Shown: positions 10,373 through 21,847, counted from the stretch's first letter. The stretch is 64,000 nt of DNA from Chaenocephalus aceratus (GCA_023974075.1 CM043792.1:20034824-20098823), one strand, 5' to 3'. Notes: a model not told the origin generated them from the letters alone. Numbers and translations are program-made.

Positions 10373-11825
10373 CAGGGCCGGCCCTAGACTTTTGGGGGCC
10401 CTAAGCGAGCTTTGGCTTGGGGGCCCCCCTCACTCTAGCGCGTTCTCACAACACAGAACCAACTTTTGTCTTATGATGTTAGCATAAGCACACATATTGT
10501 ATAAATAAGAATGTAAACACTGTGGACCTAACCTCCTGCAGGGGGGTCCTCACCTCCTCTAAGGGGGTCCTCACCTCCTCTAGGGGGGTCGGGGGCATGC
10601 TCCCCCGAAAGATTTGTTTTAAATATTGAAGTTAAAAGCATCAATCTGGTGCACTTTGAGAGCAAAATTAAGAGACCTATGGATACATCTCTCAACACCC
10701 ATATGAAACAGAACTGTAAACTGTTTTTCATTTATTTTCTCTGGCTGTCTCATAATGTTCACATAGAGACTAGCTGTCAATAGGAATTATAATTTCATGC
10801 AAAAATCTGTCACAAAAAGAGGTTGCACATTTAAATTCAGGTGTTGTTATGGCAACGTCTGTGGCCAAACAGCCACATTTACTGCTGCAAATACGTTCAA
10901 ACATGCTGTCGACACGTAAAGCAGTGGCAACTATGCCACCATTTCAGCTGACTTTTTCTCAGAAATACTGTCACATAACATCCATATATTTCAGTGCTAG
11001 GTTGATGCTTAGCTAAGATAACTATGAAACACTATAACTGACAGGACTCAGGATCAACTGTGTTGTAAGGTAGCTTCTAGCTTCTTGTCGAACAGTAAGT
11101 CAACATTTTCCAGAGAGCTTTCTTTGAAATCACCAGGTAATGCTAAAAAACATTACATTTAGATTGTATGACAAAGTTTGAATTTATCTGGCTAGCTATA
11201 GCTACTTGCTAACGGTTTAACTTACCCCCGCGATTCAAAGTAACGTCAACGTATAATGTATGCTTTGCTTACATGTTCGCATAACTTGGACGTTTACTGA
11301 CATTTACATACCTTGTTTACCTGGCTCAAGTGGTGACTCTGGGGTTGTTGTGTGAGCCACCACTTGAGAATTGTTGTATTTTTTAAGAAATGTTTTTCTT
11401 ATGTCCATCTTCAAAAACTCTGAGTCCGACTGACGGTTTAAACATTGTCACAGCTCACAGGATAGGTACCTGTCAGCCAATAAGACAGATGTTTATTTCC
11501 ATTCAACTCTCAGGTTGGTCTGGTGTCTTGCCTCTGTTGCATTCACTGAACACGGAAAATTACAATCCTACCGTCCTATCTAGTGTCATGATGAGGTTCA
11601 GGTAAAGCACGGTTAATGTATTATATGATTGACTCAATCATATAATATATGACTTTGAGAGTAGGCACTCTAGGCATATTAACAAAATTAATTAAACATA
11701 CTTACTGAGATTATTTAATAAAAAAAAAATTAAATTTCTTTTTTTTGTTGTTGCTAGGGGCCCCCTTAGTGGCTGCGGGGCCCTAAGCGGCCGCTTATGT
11801 CGCTTAATGGGTCGTGCCGGCTCTG
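10373..11825. mobile_element. Nonautonomous hAT element, 1453 bp, TSD AGCGTACC
   Basis: The ends are CAGGGCCGGC (10373-10382) and GCCGGCTCTG (11816-11825). The 8-bp duplication AGCGTACC is at 10365-10372 and 11826-11833. The paralogous Nimb copy B at about 39555-39570 (ATAGCGTACCATTC) shows the uninterrupted site, confirming both boundaries. An internal GGGGTCCTCACCTCCTCTA motif is repeated at 10544-10590. No transposase frame is present. The 8-bp duplication and CAG..CTG ends place it in the hAT superfamily. Confidence 0.92.
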
Positions 11826-12104
11826 AGCGTACCATTCAATGCTGTGTGATTTATTCTGAGTCTAGCTATCATGATTTCCTCCCTTCTTTTTCTTTCTTTA
11901 TAAATATTAATGGTGATTGTCTTTTGAACTTTATGATACTTTTTGCCTTTCTGGTCTTTCTCCCACCTTTTCTGCCAGATCTCCATCCCTTTTTTCTTAA
12001 TTATTGCTTTTCCTTCTCCTTTTCCAAGTTGAACTGGTAATGTTATTTCCTTTTGTAGTGCACTTTTTGCTAATTTATCAGCACCTTAGTTCCCTTTCAC
12101 CCCC

Positions 12105-12404
12105 TCATGTGCAGAACTGCAGATCTATACCGCCTCTGTGAAGTCTTGACAGGCTATGATTAAGTTCTATGAGAATGTCTTCTCTGACAGTTGTTGACTG
12201 TATGCTTTTTAATATGGATAATGAATCTGTGCATATCACCACCCTATCTGGTCTGACCTCTTCAACCCACTGTAATCCTATTATTACAGCCAGCATTTCT
12301 GCTGTGTACACTGATAATTGATCAGACGCTCTTTTTGAAATCGACATTTTAAAGTCTGGGATGTATACCAACTCCAACACACTCTTCCTTGTTCTTAGAA
12401 CCAT
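12105..12404 (-). pseudogene. Nimb copy A RNase H domain
   Basis: The frame contains AEMLAVIIGLQWVEE and VVICTDSLSILKSIQ, the Glu and Asp motifs of a retroelement RNase H. In the family this domain degrades the RNA strand during reverse transcription. The copy is cut from the upstream polymerase frame by a stop or frameshift near 12405-12440 and ends prematurely near 12105. Confidence 0.75.
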
Positions 12405-12440
12405 CTGTGTACATTTGTAGGTATTTGTAGTACTTTTCGT

Positions 12441-13747
12441 TCAGATACATACTTCATTTATTTGCCACTCTTTTTTCCTTTCTACGATACTCATATCTAT
12501 GTTAGCTTCTGGGAAAAGCCATGGAGGAACACTGCTAAATGGGGTTACTTTGGCAAATGTGATGGTCTCCACTCCATATGCCCTCGTTCTTTCCTTACTT
12601 GTCCAGCCAAACCCACGTCCCTGGAACTTTGCATATTCCCAGCAATCCTGTAATATTCTGTTTGTAATATTTTCTTCTCCACTTCCTTGTAGCCTGACCC
12701 AGTATGACAGAGCAAGTTTCTCTCTCCTGATCTCCAGAGGTGTTTCTCCTGCTTCCATCAGAACTGCCTTGATAGGGGATGACTTTATCGCTCCAATACA
12801 CAGCCGCAATGCTTTATATTGTATTCTATCAATTTTTTTAAAAGCAATGTTTTTGCTGCTGCTCCATACACTATACAACCATAGTCTATTGTGGACCTCA
12901 TAATTGATCTGTAAATGTCTATTAATGCTTGTTTGTCTGCGCCCCAGTTGCATCCAGCTACAGCTCGCAATAAATGTAACACTTTTTTACATTTAGTTTC
13001 CACTTGATTAACATGCATTTTCCATGTATATTTGCTATCAAACCACAGTAGGTATTTGAACTCATTCACCTTTGTCATTGGACGATCATATAGTGTTAGC
13101 TGTTGGCCATCAATCTTGCGTTTATTTGTAAATACCATGTAGCATGACTTGCTTTCTGACATTTTGAATCCCCATTATATGACCACCTCTCCACTTTTTT
13201 AATCGCTCTAGCTATATTCTCCATTACGTATGGGGCATTTCTTCCCCTCATCCAAATAGCCCCATCATCTGCGAGAGCCGATTGGATGCATGTGTCTAAG
13301 CATGTAAATATATCATTAATCATGATGTTAAATAATATTGGACTGACTGCACTCCCTTGGGGAATACCATTTTCGATTTCAATATAATTGGAAATATCTG
13401 CTCCAACCTTTACGCTAAATATCCTGTCTGTTAAAAAGGCCCTTACCCAATTGTACATTCTCCCTCCAATACCCATATACTCAATTTGATCAGTAATCCA
13501 TCCCTCCACATAGAGTCATACGCCTTTTCAATGTCAAAGTATACTATTGCCATTATCTCTTTCATTTTCAATGTTTTTTCCACATCATTACTCACTCTTA
13601 ATGCATCTATTGTGGACCGCCCTTTACGAAATCCGCACTGAAAACTACTCAGCAGCCCTTTCTGTTCCAGTACATGTGAGAGCCTATGAACAATGATCTT
13701 TTCCATCCATTTACTTAGGTGTGATGTAAGAACGATTGGTATGTTTT
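12441..13747 (-). pseudogene. Nimb copy A reverse transcriptase, several frameshifts
   Basis: Consecutive overlapping frames (13706-13443, 13509-13096, 13162-12785, 12953-12441) together encode a LINE reverse transcriptase: GFRKGRSTIDAL, YFDIEKAYDSMW, GIPQGSAVSPILFNIMIND, then a LADDGAIW motif in place of the usual YADD, and the thumb region. At least three frame changes show it is dead. The very N-terminal part is missing because of 5' truncation. Confidence 0.8.
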
Positions 13748-13759
13748 CCAGCGGATGTT

Positions 13760-14318
13760 TCCGGTCAGCTTCGTTTTATCACAGGGTTTCATGGAAGGCT
13801 TCTCAATTCTCTAATTTCCCCTCTTCGATTCCTATCTTCATGTCTTAGGCTGCATCTCACTTCGGTTAAATCAAATCCTTGCGTCCCTCACTTGCGTCGT
13901 TTCCCTGCGTTTAGTCCCTCCCACCAGGGAAGCATGGAGAGATGCACGGGCTGCGTTTCACTTCGGTTAAATGGATTCCTTGCGTCCATCACTTGCGTTG
14001 TTTCCCTGCGACTAGTGGAATACTGACTACTGGAATCAGCTTCCAGTTTGTGTTCCGGCGGCAGACACCTTATCTGTTTTTAAGAGTGCGCTTAAGACCT
14101 TCCTTTTTGATAAAGCTTATAGTTAGGGCTGATTAGATTCAGCCCCTAGTTTTGCTGATATAGGCTTAGTTTGTTCGGGGACATCTTACTTCTTCCTTCT
14201 CTCTGTCTATACCTGTGTACTCTCATGTTCCGATTAACCCAGCTTCCCCAAATGTCTTTATTTTTGGTGTCTATATACGCCGGGATCCGGAGTCATGGAT
14301 GATCCTGTTGCTGCGGTC
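13760..14318. other. Flank of unit 1 and junction of the tandem duplication
   Basis: 13760-13945 matches 56257-56427 closely and is the ancestral flank beyond the Nimb insertion. Homology to unit 2 stops near 13945. 14060-14125 on the plus strand encodes FKSALKTFLFDKAY, the C-terminal signature of an L2/CR1-like LINE, so a LINE 3' end lies at the junction. The second unit begins near 14319 where TGCCTTTAAATGATTGCT matches 7986. Confidence 0.6.
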
Positions 14319-16048
14319 CTGCCTTTAAATGATTGCTGAGGAGGACCTTTTGGGTGAATGTCTTCCCACATGTAATACAGTGTAACGGTTTATCTCCAGT
14401 ACGGATACAAGGTGAGATCTCAGATTGCTTTTCTGGGTGAACCCTTTTCCACAAAAACTACACCCGTGTGGTTTCTTTTCGTGTGGACTCGATTGTGAAT
14501 CCTCACAGCTGATGGGGTTGCAAAGGTCTTCCCACAGAACTCACATGATCTACCATCTCCGTTAGGTTGAACCGGAGGTATGCAGATGTGCGACTTGCAT
14601 TTGTATTTGCGAGGAATTTTCTGCTTACAAATATTGCAAAAGTTTGACTTGTGGGACTTCATGTGTATTGTTAGAGTGCGCTTGTGGAAGAAAGTCCTGT
14701 TACATATTTGGCACGTAAATATGTCCTTGTCTTGAACTCCGGCAGTTTCTACACTAACCATATTAAAGTCATTAAGTAACTCATCAGCCACAGCAGGGAT
14801 GTTTTTAGAGTTTCTGCGACCACCTTTAGTTTTTTTCATAAGCTCTTGCTGAATCTCTTCAGGGAGAGGTATATCGTCCTCCTCTTCAATTGGAATATTA
14901 AGAGTGCTGAAGGACTCCTCTGTGTCATTGATGGATGTCAGCTGCATGATTGGTTCTTCCATACCCCCTGCATAGTGCTGCGTACCTGGACTCACATTCA
15001 GGTCCGGACTTATAAGTCCGGACCTGAACCCATGGCTTGTGTCAAGTTGTGTGAGTAACTAAAGTGAACTTATTGTGAGCTAATTATCAATTGAAAATTA
15101 ACTCATAAACAACTCAAATTCAAACTCGTCAGATTTATTGTGCTCCCTTCCAACTCGTGTCTACATTTCTCTACAAAGTACAAATGTAAAAAAAACACTT
15201 TTTGCCACTTAGTCTACAAATGACTTATGACAGCAACTACAGTGAACTACTACAAAGTTCAAACATTTATTTCATTTACCAAACTAAAGTAACCAAACAG
15301 TCCCTGAGCTGACTGAGCCTAAATCCATAAAACGTTGCTGAAAGGTAGAGTGTAGAGTAGACTATACGCATTACACTGTTACACACCTACTATACAGTAT
15401 AGGCTACACTGTAGTGACTGTACAATCAGAGTGTACTGTACTGTCTGTACACCATGTCTTTTCTACAACTCTACATGTGTACATTATACAGTACATACTA
15501 CATACATAGTGATGTACATACATACTGTTAGAAATTAAAATCAATGTTGATATGGCGTAATTTTGAATTAAATACACTATTTAATTTAAATCAGTTTTAT
15601 TCTGAAAAAAACGGAAGTTCACACTATTTACTTACTACTTTTATTCTGAAATTTCTTCACTTCCGATTAGCATTAGCATGTGGCGAAATGCTACGTTTTC
15701 AAACCGTGAGTCGAAGGTGAAATGACATGTGATGTTGTACACTGGGATTAGCACTCATTTATTGACGCTGAATAACGTTTATCAGGGAATGTTTAAATAA
15801 CCACAGACACCAGAATATACGTAAGTGCTAGTTTTTTTGCGAGTCCAAGTACCGGTTCCTGACGTTCCGGTTTTAACCGGACTTGAACCGAAACTTTTTA
15901 CAAGTCCAGTACCGGTTCGGCGTACCGGTACGCAGCACTACCCCTGCACACACAACCTGTTCTCCATCCTGATCTAATGACAGGCTGCAAGTGCCATGGG
16001 CCGATTTACCGACTGACTCTGGTTCCTCTGCTGTGCTTTCTTCATGTT
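14319..16048 (-). pseudogene. Zinc-finger copy 2, exon 4 (interrupted and frameshifted)
   Basis: This is the paralogue of exon 4 of copy 1, with the acceptor at 16049-16050 (GCAACAG). The finger motifs are the same ([28 protein letters not shown], CITCGKTFTQK). A 968-bp hAT sits inside it (14973-15940). Two one-base deletions break the frame: one in the TGEKP linker near 14480 and one in RVHTG near 14408. The linker keeps EEIQQ residues that copy 1 lacks. Non-functional as it stands. Confidence 0.85.
14973..15940. mobile_element. Nonautonomous hAT, 968 bp, inside exon 4, TSD CCCCTGCA
   Basis: Perfect 14-bp terminal inverted repeats TAGTGCTGCGTACC / GGTACGCAGCACTA lie at 14973-14986 and 15927-15940. 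The 8-bp duplication CCCCTGCA is at 14965-14972 and 15941-15948. The empty site is seen in copy 1 near 8617-8626. No coding frame is visible. Inner arms hold CCGGTACTGG- and GTCCGGAC-type motifs. Confidence 0.95.
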
Positions 16049-16129
16049 CTGTTGCATGAAAAAATACAAAGTGAAGCACTCAAAATGCTTCAAAAGCTGC
16101 TGAATCTGTTTTGTATTCTTTATGTCAAT

Positions 16130-16800
16130 TGTAAGGATGTGCAGTTTTCCCTCCTTCTGCTTCTCTTTTTGTTTCATGTTTGTTTGTATCTGTCTGTCTT
16201 CCTGGCTGGGCGTGGCTGACCTACTTTCAGTTCCCGTCAATTCACCTCCGCAGCTGCTACTCATCTACCTGATTCATCTACTCACCCACACCTGCTTATA
16301 TACCCGGCTTCCTCATCCAGTATTCACCAGTTGGTCGTCAAAGATACACTGGTAACACGTATTGATTGCTAGAAAGCTAACCTAGTTTCCAAGTCAAAGT
16401 TATATTCTTAAACCTGTATTTCTCTGCCCAGAATCCGTCTACTACTCTGCCTGCCACGTCCAGCCAACACCACCTCGTCAGCGAACCTCGGATTATCTTC
16501 ACTACCAGCTCCAGCCTGCTCACTCTATTCAACTCTGATTCCCGGCTCATCTCACCCGTGTTCCGCTGCAAATCTCCGAACCCCGGCTTCAGCCTGCTTT
16601 CTCCGACATCCTCCGGATCTTCAACTACGGACCTCCACTCTCCCCCCCGTAGTTATTCCCAGATCCGGATTATTAATTCCACATCAGTATTGTTTGAATT
16701 TTGAGTTGGAAATTAAATTATTTTTGCTTCCATACTCACGTCTCCTCCCTTCCGTGTTTGTATTGAGGGTTCAGCCTGTAAGCGCTCTTTGAGCTTAACA
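16130..16800 (+). repeat. 5' LTR of chromovirus 1 (671 bp)
   Basis: It begins TGTAAGGATGTG and ends GAGCTTAACA. TTATATA at 16297-16303 is a likely TATA box. About 25 bases further, ACCAGTTGGTCGT (16326-16338) is partly complementary to the sequence directly after the LTR (GTACGAACTGGTCAC, 16801-16815), suggesting a self-priming start. Confidence 0.93.
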
Positions 16801-16816
16801 GTACGAACTGGTCACT

Positions 16817-17813
16817 ATGAACCCCTCAAACACTGGATCGGATCCCTCCGCTGTTCAGCACGCCCTGACTCATCAGGGAAATCTTCTTGGCCAACATGAA
16901 CGGTTAATCCAAGTTTTGGTGGAAAGCAATCTTTCCATGACTCAAAGCATCACAAACCTTTCTGCCCAGATCTCAACCCTGACATCTTCCGTTGCAATCC
17001 CTGCCACCTCAAATTCTCCTCCTGTATCCACTCCATGCCGGAATTTCCACATCACCGACACAGAGCCTTTTCATGGAGAGGTGGAGAAATGCAGGGGATT
17101 CATTTTTCAATGCAATAAGGTATTTTGTCAGCGTCCCTTGACCTTTCCTTCGGATGTAACCAAGATTAATTATGTTTTGAATTTGCTTCGTGGCAAAGCA
17201 TTAGACTGGGCTGAGGCACTGAGTTCATCTGTGGATTATGACACCCTTTCCTTTAGAGTTTTTTCTGAACAGTTGTCTATTGTTTTTGATCACCCTGACT
17301 ACTCCGGCTCTGCTGCTAATCGTCTGCTAACACTACAACAAGGGAATCGAACCGTGGCGGATTACTCTATCGAGTTCCGCACACTGGCGGCAGAGGCCCG
17401 TTGGGACGAGGCGGCTCTAAGGGCAGTTTTTGTTAAAGGGTTGAAGGATCAACTAAAGGATGAGCTGGCTGCACGAGACGAGCCTGCAGACCTCCAAGCC
17501 TTAATTACCCTGGTGTCTCGCCTCGACAGCCGGTTGCGGGAGCGCCGTGCGGAGAAAGCGCAACGTTCTCCTTTTGCTTTTCCAAGTAAACCGAGCTACT
17601 CACCCAGATTTGCTCCTTCTGTTTCCACACCCTCTGGATTCACCTCGCGTGCCTCCTTTGGCTAAGGAGGAACCGATGCAGTTGGGACGTACCGGACTAT
17701 CTCCTGAGGAACGCCTTCGACGTATGAGGTTGGGTGAGTGCCTGTATTGTGGCAAGTTTGGGCATCTCATTGCTGGTTGTCCTGTTCGCCCAAACGCAGA
17801 AGCTCGTCAGTAA
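16817..17813 (+). pseudogene. Chromovirus 1 gag (capsid frame plus zinc knuckle in +1 frame)
   Basis: Gag starts at the ATG 16 bases after the LTR. Residues 1-282 give an N-terminal helical region and the capsid-like core (TDTEPFHGEVEKCRGF, YSIEFRTLAAEARWDEAALR) and stop at 17663-17665. The nucleocapsid with a [14 protein letters not shown] zinc knuckle lies in the +1 frame and runs to 17813. The frame must change between about 17600 and 17660. Chromovirus 2 shows the same +1 relation between capsid and knuckle. Gag would package the element RNA. I treat it as a lesion unless other copies show the same arrangement. Confidence 0.75.
17789..17795 (+). promoter_or_regulatory. Candidate -1 frameshift heptamer CCCAAAC
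   Basis: CCCAAAC fits X XXY YYZ in the knuckle frame (C CCA AAC), eight codons before the gag stop at 17811-17813. A -1 slip here enters the pol frame directly. Sushi-type elements and their domesticated relatives use such a gag-pol slip. No downstream pseudoknot was modelled. Confidence 0.5.
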
Positions 17814-20800
17814 GTTTGGGAGTCCTGACGAGCTCAATTTCCCCATCTATTGTTGCCCCAACCCTGCGCCGATTTCTCATTCCTGCCAGACTCTGTACAA
17901 ACTCTCAGACCTTGCCCCTCTCTGCCCTCATTGACTCAGGCGCTGAAGATAGTTTTGTAGACCTAGAACTTGCCAACCAGCTGGGACTTAAGTTGGAATC
18001 CTTACAGGATCCTATGACTGCTTATGCCTTAAACGGTCAACGCATCTCTAGAGTAACTCAGCAGTCACAACCTGTTACTCTGATTATTTCAGGAAATCAC
18101 AGAGAACAAATCCAACTTAAGGTTATTTCCTCTCCAACTACTCCTTTGGTACTTGGTTATCCTTGGCTTCGCACCCACAATCCTCATATTGATTGGGCTG
18201 GAGGAAGGCTCATTGAATGGAATCAGAAGTGTCACCTTAACTGTCTACAGTCAGCTGTGCCTCCAGTTCCTGTTAACCCGTTACCTACTCCATGTGTCTC
18301 TCCAGAGGTAGATTTATCCGGCGTTCCTAACGTTTACCACAACATGGGTGAGGTCTTCTGCAAGGATAAGGCTCTCTCTCTCCCTCCTCACCGTCCATAT
18401 GATTGTCCCATTGTTTTGCTTCCTGGGGCTCCGTTACCCACCAGCAAGCTCTATAATCTGTCCCAGCCTGAGAGAGAGGCCATGGAGAAATATATCAGTG
18501 ATTCCCTGGCTTCTGGAATAATTCGTCCTTCTTCCTCCCCTCTGGGTGCGGGGTTTTTCATCGTGGACAAGAAAGATAAATCTCTTCGACCCTGTATTGA
18601 CTTCCGTGGGTTAAATAACATCACAGTTAAGAATAAGTACCCACTTCCCCTGATCAACTCTGCTTTTGAGCCACTCCAAGGTGCCACCATCTTCTCAAAA
18701 CTCGATCTCAGAAATGCCTATCACTTGGTTCGTATCCGCCAAGGTGATGAGTGGAAGACTGCCTTTAACACCCCCCTTGGCCACTTTGAGTATCTGGTCA
18801 TGCCCTTTGGACTCTCAAATGCCCCAGCAGTTTTTCAGTCCCTGGTAAATGATGTATTGCGTGATTATCTCAACCAGTTTGTCTTTGTGTACATCGACGA
18901 TATTCTGATCTTCTCCAAGAGCCTGGAGGAACACCAAAGACACGTCAGTCTGGTTCTTCAGAGGCTGCTTGAAAACAAGCTCTACGTCAAGGCAGAAAAG
19001 TGTGAGTTTCACCAGGAACGGGTCAGTTTCCTTGGATACATCATCCGGCAAGGCAAGTTGGAGGCGGATCCAGGGAAGATTCTCGCAGTCTCAGAGTGGC
19101 CAGTCCCCACTTCTCGGAAGGAGTTGCAAAGGTTCCTGGGGTTTGCCAACTTCTATCGCCGGTTCATCAAGGATTATAGCAAGGTTGCTGCTCCACTCTC
19201 CAGTCTCACCTCTATCAAGATCAAGTTCTCCTGGACCCCTGAAGCTAACAATGCTTTTCTTAGACTTAAGTCTCTGTTCACTTCAGCCCCCATTCTCATC
19301 CAGCCTGACTCAAGCAGACAATTTGTGGTCGAAGTTGACGCCTCTGACATCGGAGTTGGCGCTGTTCTGTCTCAGACTTCCGGGCCAAACAACAAGCCCG
19401 GATGTGCTTTCTTCTCTCGCCGTCTCTCCCCAGCTGAGAGAAACTATGATGTGGGAAACAGGGAGCTGCTGGCAGTTAAGATGGCATTGGATGAGTGGCG
19501 GCACTGGCTCGAGGGCAGCGAGCAGCCATTCCTGGTGTGGACCGACCATAAGAACCTTGAGTACATTCAATCAGCCAAACGGCTAAATTCTCGACAAGCC
19601 AGATGGGCTCTCTTCTTTGGACGTTTCAACTTCACTCTCACCTATCGCCCAGGTTCCAGGAAAACTAAGCCTGATGCCCTGTCCAGATCATTCACGTCTG
19701 AGGGTCCAGTCTCTACATCGGACTCTATTCTTCCCCAGAGATGTGTTGTGGGAGTCGTCACCTGGGAGATCAGTAATGCTATCCAGGAGGCACTGTTGGA
19801 ACAACCAGACCCTGGTAGCGGTCCGCCTAACCGTCGGTTTGTCCCAAACTCAGTCCGTTCCCAAGTCCTGCAGTGGGTTCACAGCTCCCGTTTCTCCAAC
19901 CATCCCGGTGCCAACCGCACACTCTCCCTTCTCCAAAGACATTTCTGGTGGCCAACAGTCGACAAGGATACAAGGGAATTCGTCTCAGCCTGTACAGTAT
20001 GTGCCAGGAGTAAGGCCTCTCATCAGAAACCTGCAGGTTTGCTCCAGCCCCTTCCAATCCCTAGTCGACCCTGGTCACATATTGCTCTGGACTTTGTCAC
20101 CGGTCTGCCCCCCTCTCATGGCAATACGACAATCCTAACTGTTGTAGACCGCTTCTCTAAGTGTGCTCATTTTGTTGCTCTACCCAAGCTCCCCTCAGCC
20201 CTGGAAACCTCCCAACTTCTCACCCAGCATGTCGTCCGCCTACATAGAATCCCGGCTGACATCGTCTCCGACCGTGGACCTCAGTTCACCTCCCAAGTTT
20301 GGAAGACCTTTTGTCGTTCACTTGGTGCGTCGGTCAGTTTAACTTCCGGGTACCACCCCCGGTCTAATGGTCAAACCGAAACGGCCAATCAGGACCTGGA
20401 ATCTGCCCTCCGCTGTGTTGCAAACCGGAATCAGAAGATCTGGAGCTCTCATCTGCCTTGGGTGGAATATTCTCACAATTCCCTCACTTCATCAGCTACA
20501 GGACTCTCTCCTTTCGAAGCCTCTCTAGGGTACCAGCCACCCTTGTTTCCCGAAGAGGAGATTGAGTTGGCTGTTCTATCTGTCCAGCAACATGTCCGTA
20601 GGTGCCGTAAGATCTGGAGAGACACTCGATCTGTCCTCCTCCGGACTTCCGCCAAGAACCAGCAATCAGCCAACCGCCGCAGACTTGTTGCTCCCCTTTA
20701 CGCCCCTGGATAGTCGGTTTGGTTGTCCTCCAAGAACATCCCCCTCCTTACCGAGTCCAAGAAGCTGTCTCCCCGGTTTATTGGCCCCTTCCCCATTGAG

Positions 20801-21178
20801 CGCATAATCAACTCCTCTGCTGTCCGCCTGAAGCTCCCCAGGATCATCAAGATCCATCCCACTTTTCATGTTTCACAAATCAAGCCTGTTCACACCAGTG
20901 ACTTGTGCCCTCCGGCCGTTCCCCCTCCTCCCCCCCGAGTCATTGATGATCATGCTGCCTATACCGTGCATCGACTCTTGGATGTTAGACGCCGGGGCAG
21001 GAGCTTACAGTACTTGGTGGATTGGGAGGGTTACAACCTGGAGGAGCGTTGCAGGGTTCCTCGATCTCGGATAATGGACCCCGTTATGGTGAGGGATTTC
21101 CACAGGGCTCATCCCGAAAAGCCTGGTGGTCGCCAGGAGGCTCCCGTTGAGGGGGGGGGGGGTACTGTAAGGATGTGC
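17795..21178 (+). pseudogene. Chromovirus 1 pol: protease, RT, RNase H, integrase, chromodomain (one in-frame stop)
   Basis: One long frame encodes the aspartic protease ([11 protein letters not shown], Asp at 17933), reverse transcriptase with YIDD at 18890-18901, RNase H (DHKNLEYIQ) and integrase. The integrase has an HHCC finger and the DDE triad in [15 protein letters not shown] and NGQTE. A chromodomain follows ([27 protein letters not shown]). A TAG at 20711-20713 interrupts the frame where chromovirus 2 has Gln (PGQKVW), and the frame resumes in phase. The last chromodomain motif reads EERCRVP where an aromatic residue is expected. Chromodomains usually steer integration to marked chromatin. 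Almost intact, but not active as read. Confidence 0.88.
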
Positions 21179-21847
21179 AGTTTTCCCTCCTTCTGCTTCT
21201 CTTTTTGTTTCATGTTTGTTTGTATCTGTCTGTCTTCCTGGCTGGGCGTGGCTGACCTACTTTCAGTTCCCGTCAATTCACCTCCGCAGCTGCTACTCAT
21301 CTACCTGATTCATCTACTCACCCACACCTGCTTATATACCCGGCTTCCTCATCCAGTATTCACCAGTTGGTCGTCAAAGATACACTGGTAACACGTATTG
21401 ATTGCTAGAAAGCTAACCTAGTTTCCAAGTCAAAGTTATATTCTTAAACTTGTATTTCTCTGCCCAGAATCCGTCTACTACTCTGCCTGCCACGTCCAGC
21501 CAACACCACCTCGTCAGTCAGCGAACCTCGGATTATCTTCACTACCAGCTCCAGCCTGCTCACTCTATTCAACTCTGATTCCCCGGCTCATCTCACCCGT
21601 GTTCCGCTGCGAATCTCCGAACCCCTGCTTCAGCCTGCTTTCTCCGACATCCTCCGGATCTTCAACTACGGACCTCCACTCTCCTCCCCCCCCCCGTAGT
21701 TATTCCCAGATCCGGATTATTAATTCCACATCAGTATTGTTTGAATTTTGAGTTGGAAATTAAATTATTTTTGCTTCCATACTCACGTCTCCTCCCTTCC
21801 GTGTTTGTATTGAGGGTTCAGCCTGTAAGCGCTCTTTGAGCTTAACA
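21166..21847 (+). repeat. 3' LTR of chromovirus 1 (682 bp)
   Basis: Nearly identical to the 5' LTR. Differences are a 4-bp duplication (GTCA), longer C runs and four substitutions. A purine tract (GAGGGGGGGGGGGGTAC, about 21149-21165) lies just before it and would prime plus-strand synthesis. Confidence 0.93.

Larger units (their letters stand above)
9912..13759 (-). mobile_element. I/Nimb-type LINE, 5'-truncated, copy A
   Basis: The near-identical 12-mers CCGGCGGATGTT (9912-9923) and CCAGCGGATGTT (13748-13759) flank the element and look like its target duplication. Read on the minus strand it carries reverse transcriptase, RNase H and a C-terminal Cys-rich motif, and ends in a GAA-rich tail (TTCTTCTTCTTC at 9922 on the plus strand). 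RNase H after the reverse transcriptase points to the I superfamily. The 5' half (ORF1, endonuclease) is absent. A 1.45-kb hAT interrupts it at 10373-11825. The 3' end lies only about 160 bases upstream of the zinc-finger start codon. Confidence 0.75.
16130..21847 (+). mobile_element. Ty3/gypsy chromovirus (Tf1/sushi type), full length, TSD TCAAT
   Basis: Two LTRs (TG..CA) enclose gag and pol. The 5-bp duplication TCAAT is at 16125-16129 and 21848-21852, inside intron 3 of zinc-finger copy 2. The element is 5718 bp. A C-terminal chromodomain after the integrase and a very short leader place it with the Tf1/sushi chromoviruses. The LTRs differ by four substitutions and a few length changes in homopolymers, so the insertion is recent. 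Pol has one nonsense codon and gag one frame change. Confidence 0.95.

Noticed and set aside
18969..20138. Long secondary frames inside chromovirus pol
   Set aside because: They overlap the pol domains in other frames and contain no retroelement motifs.
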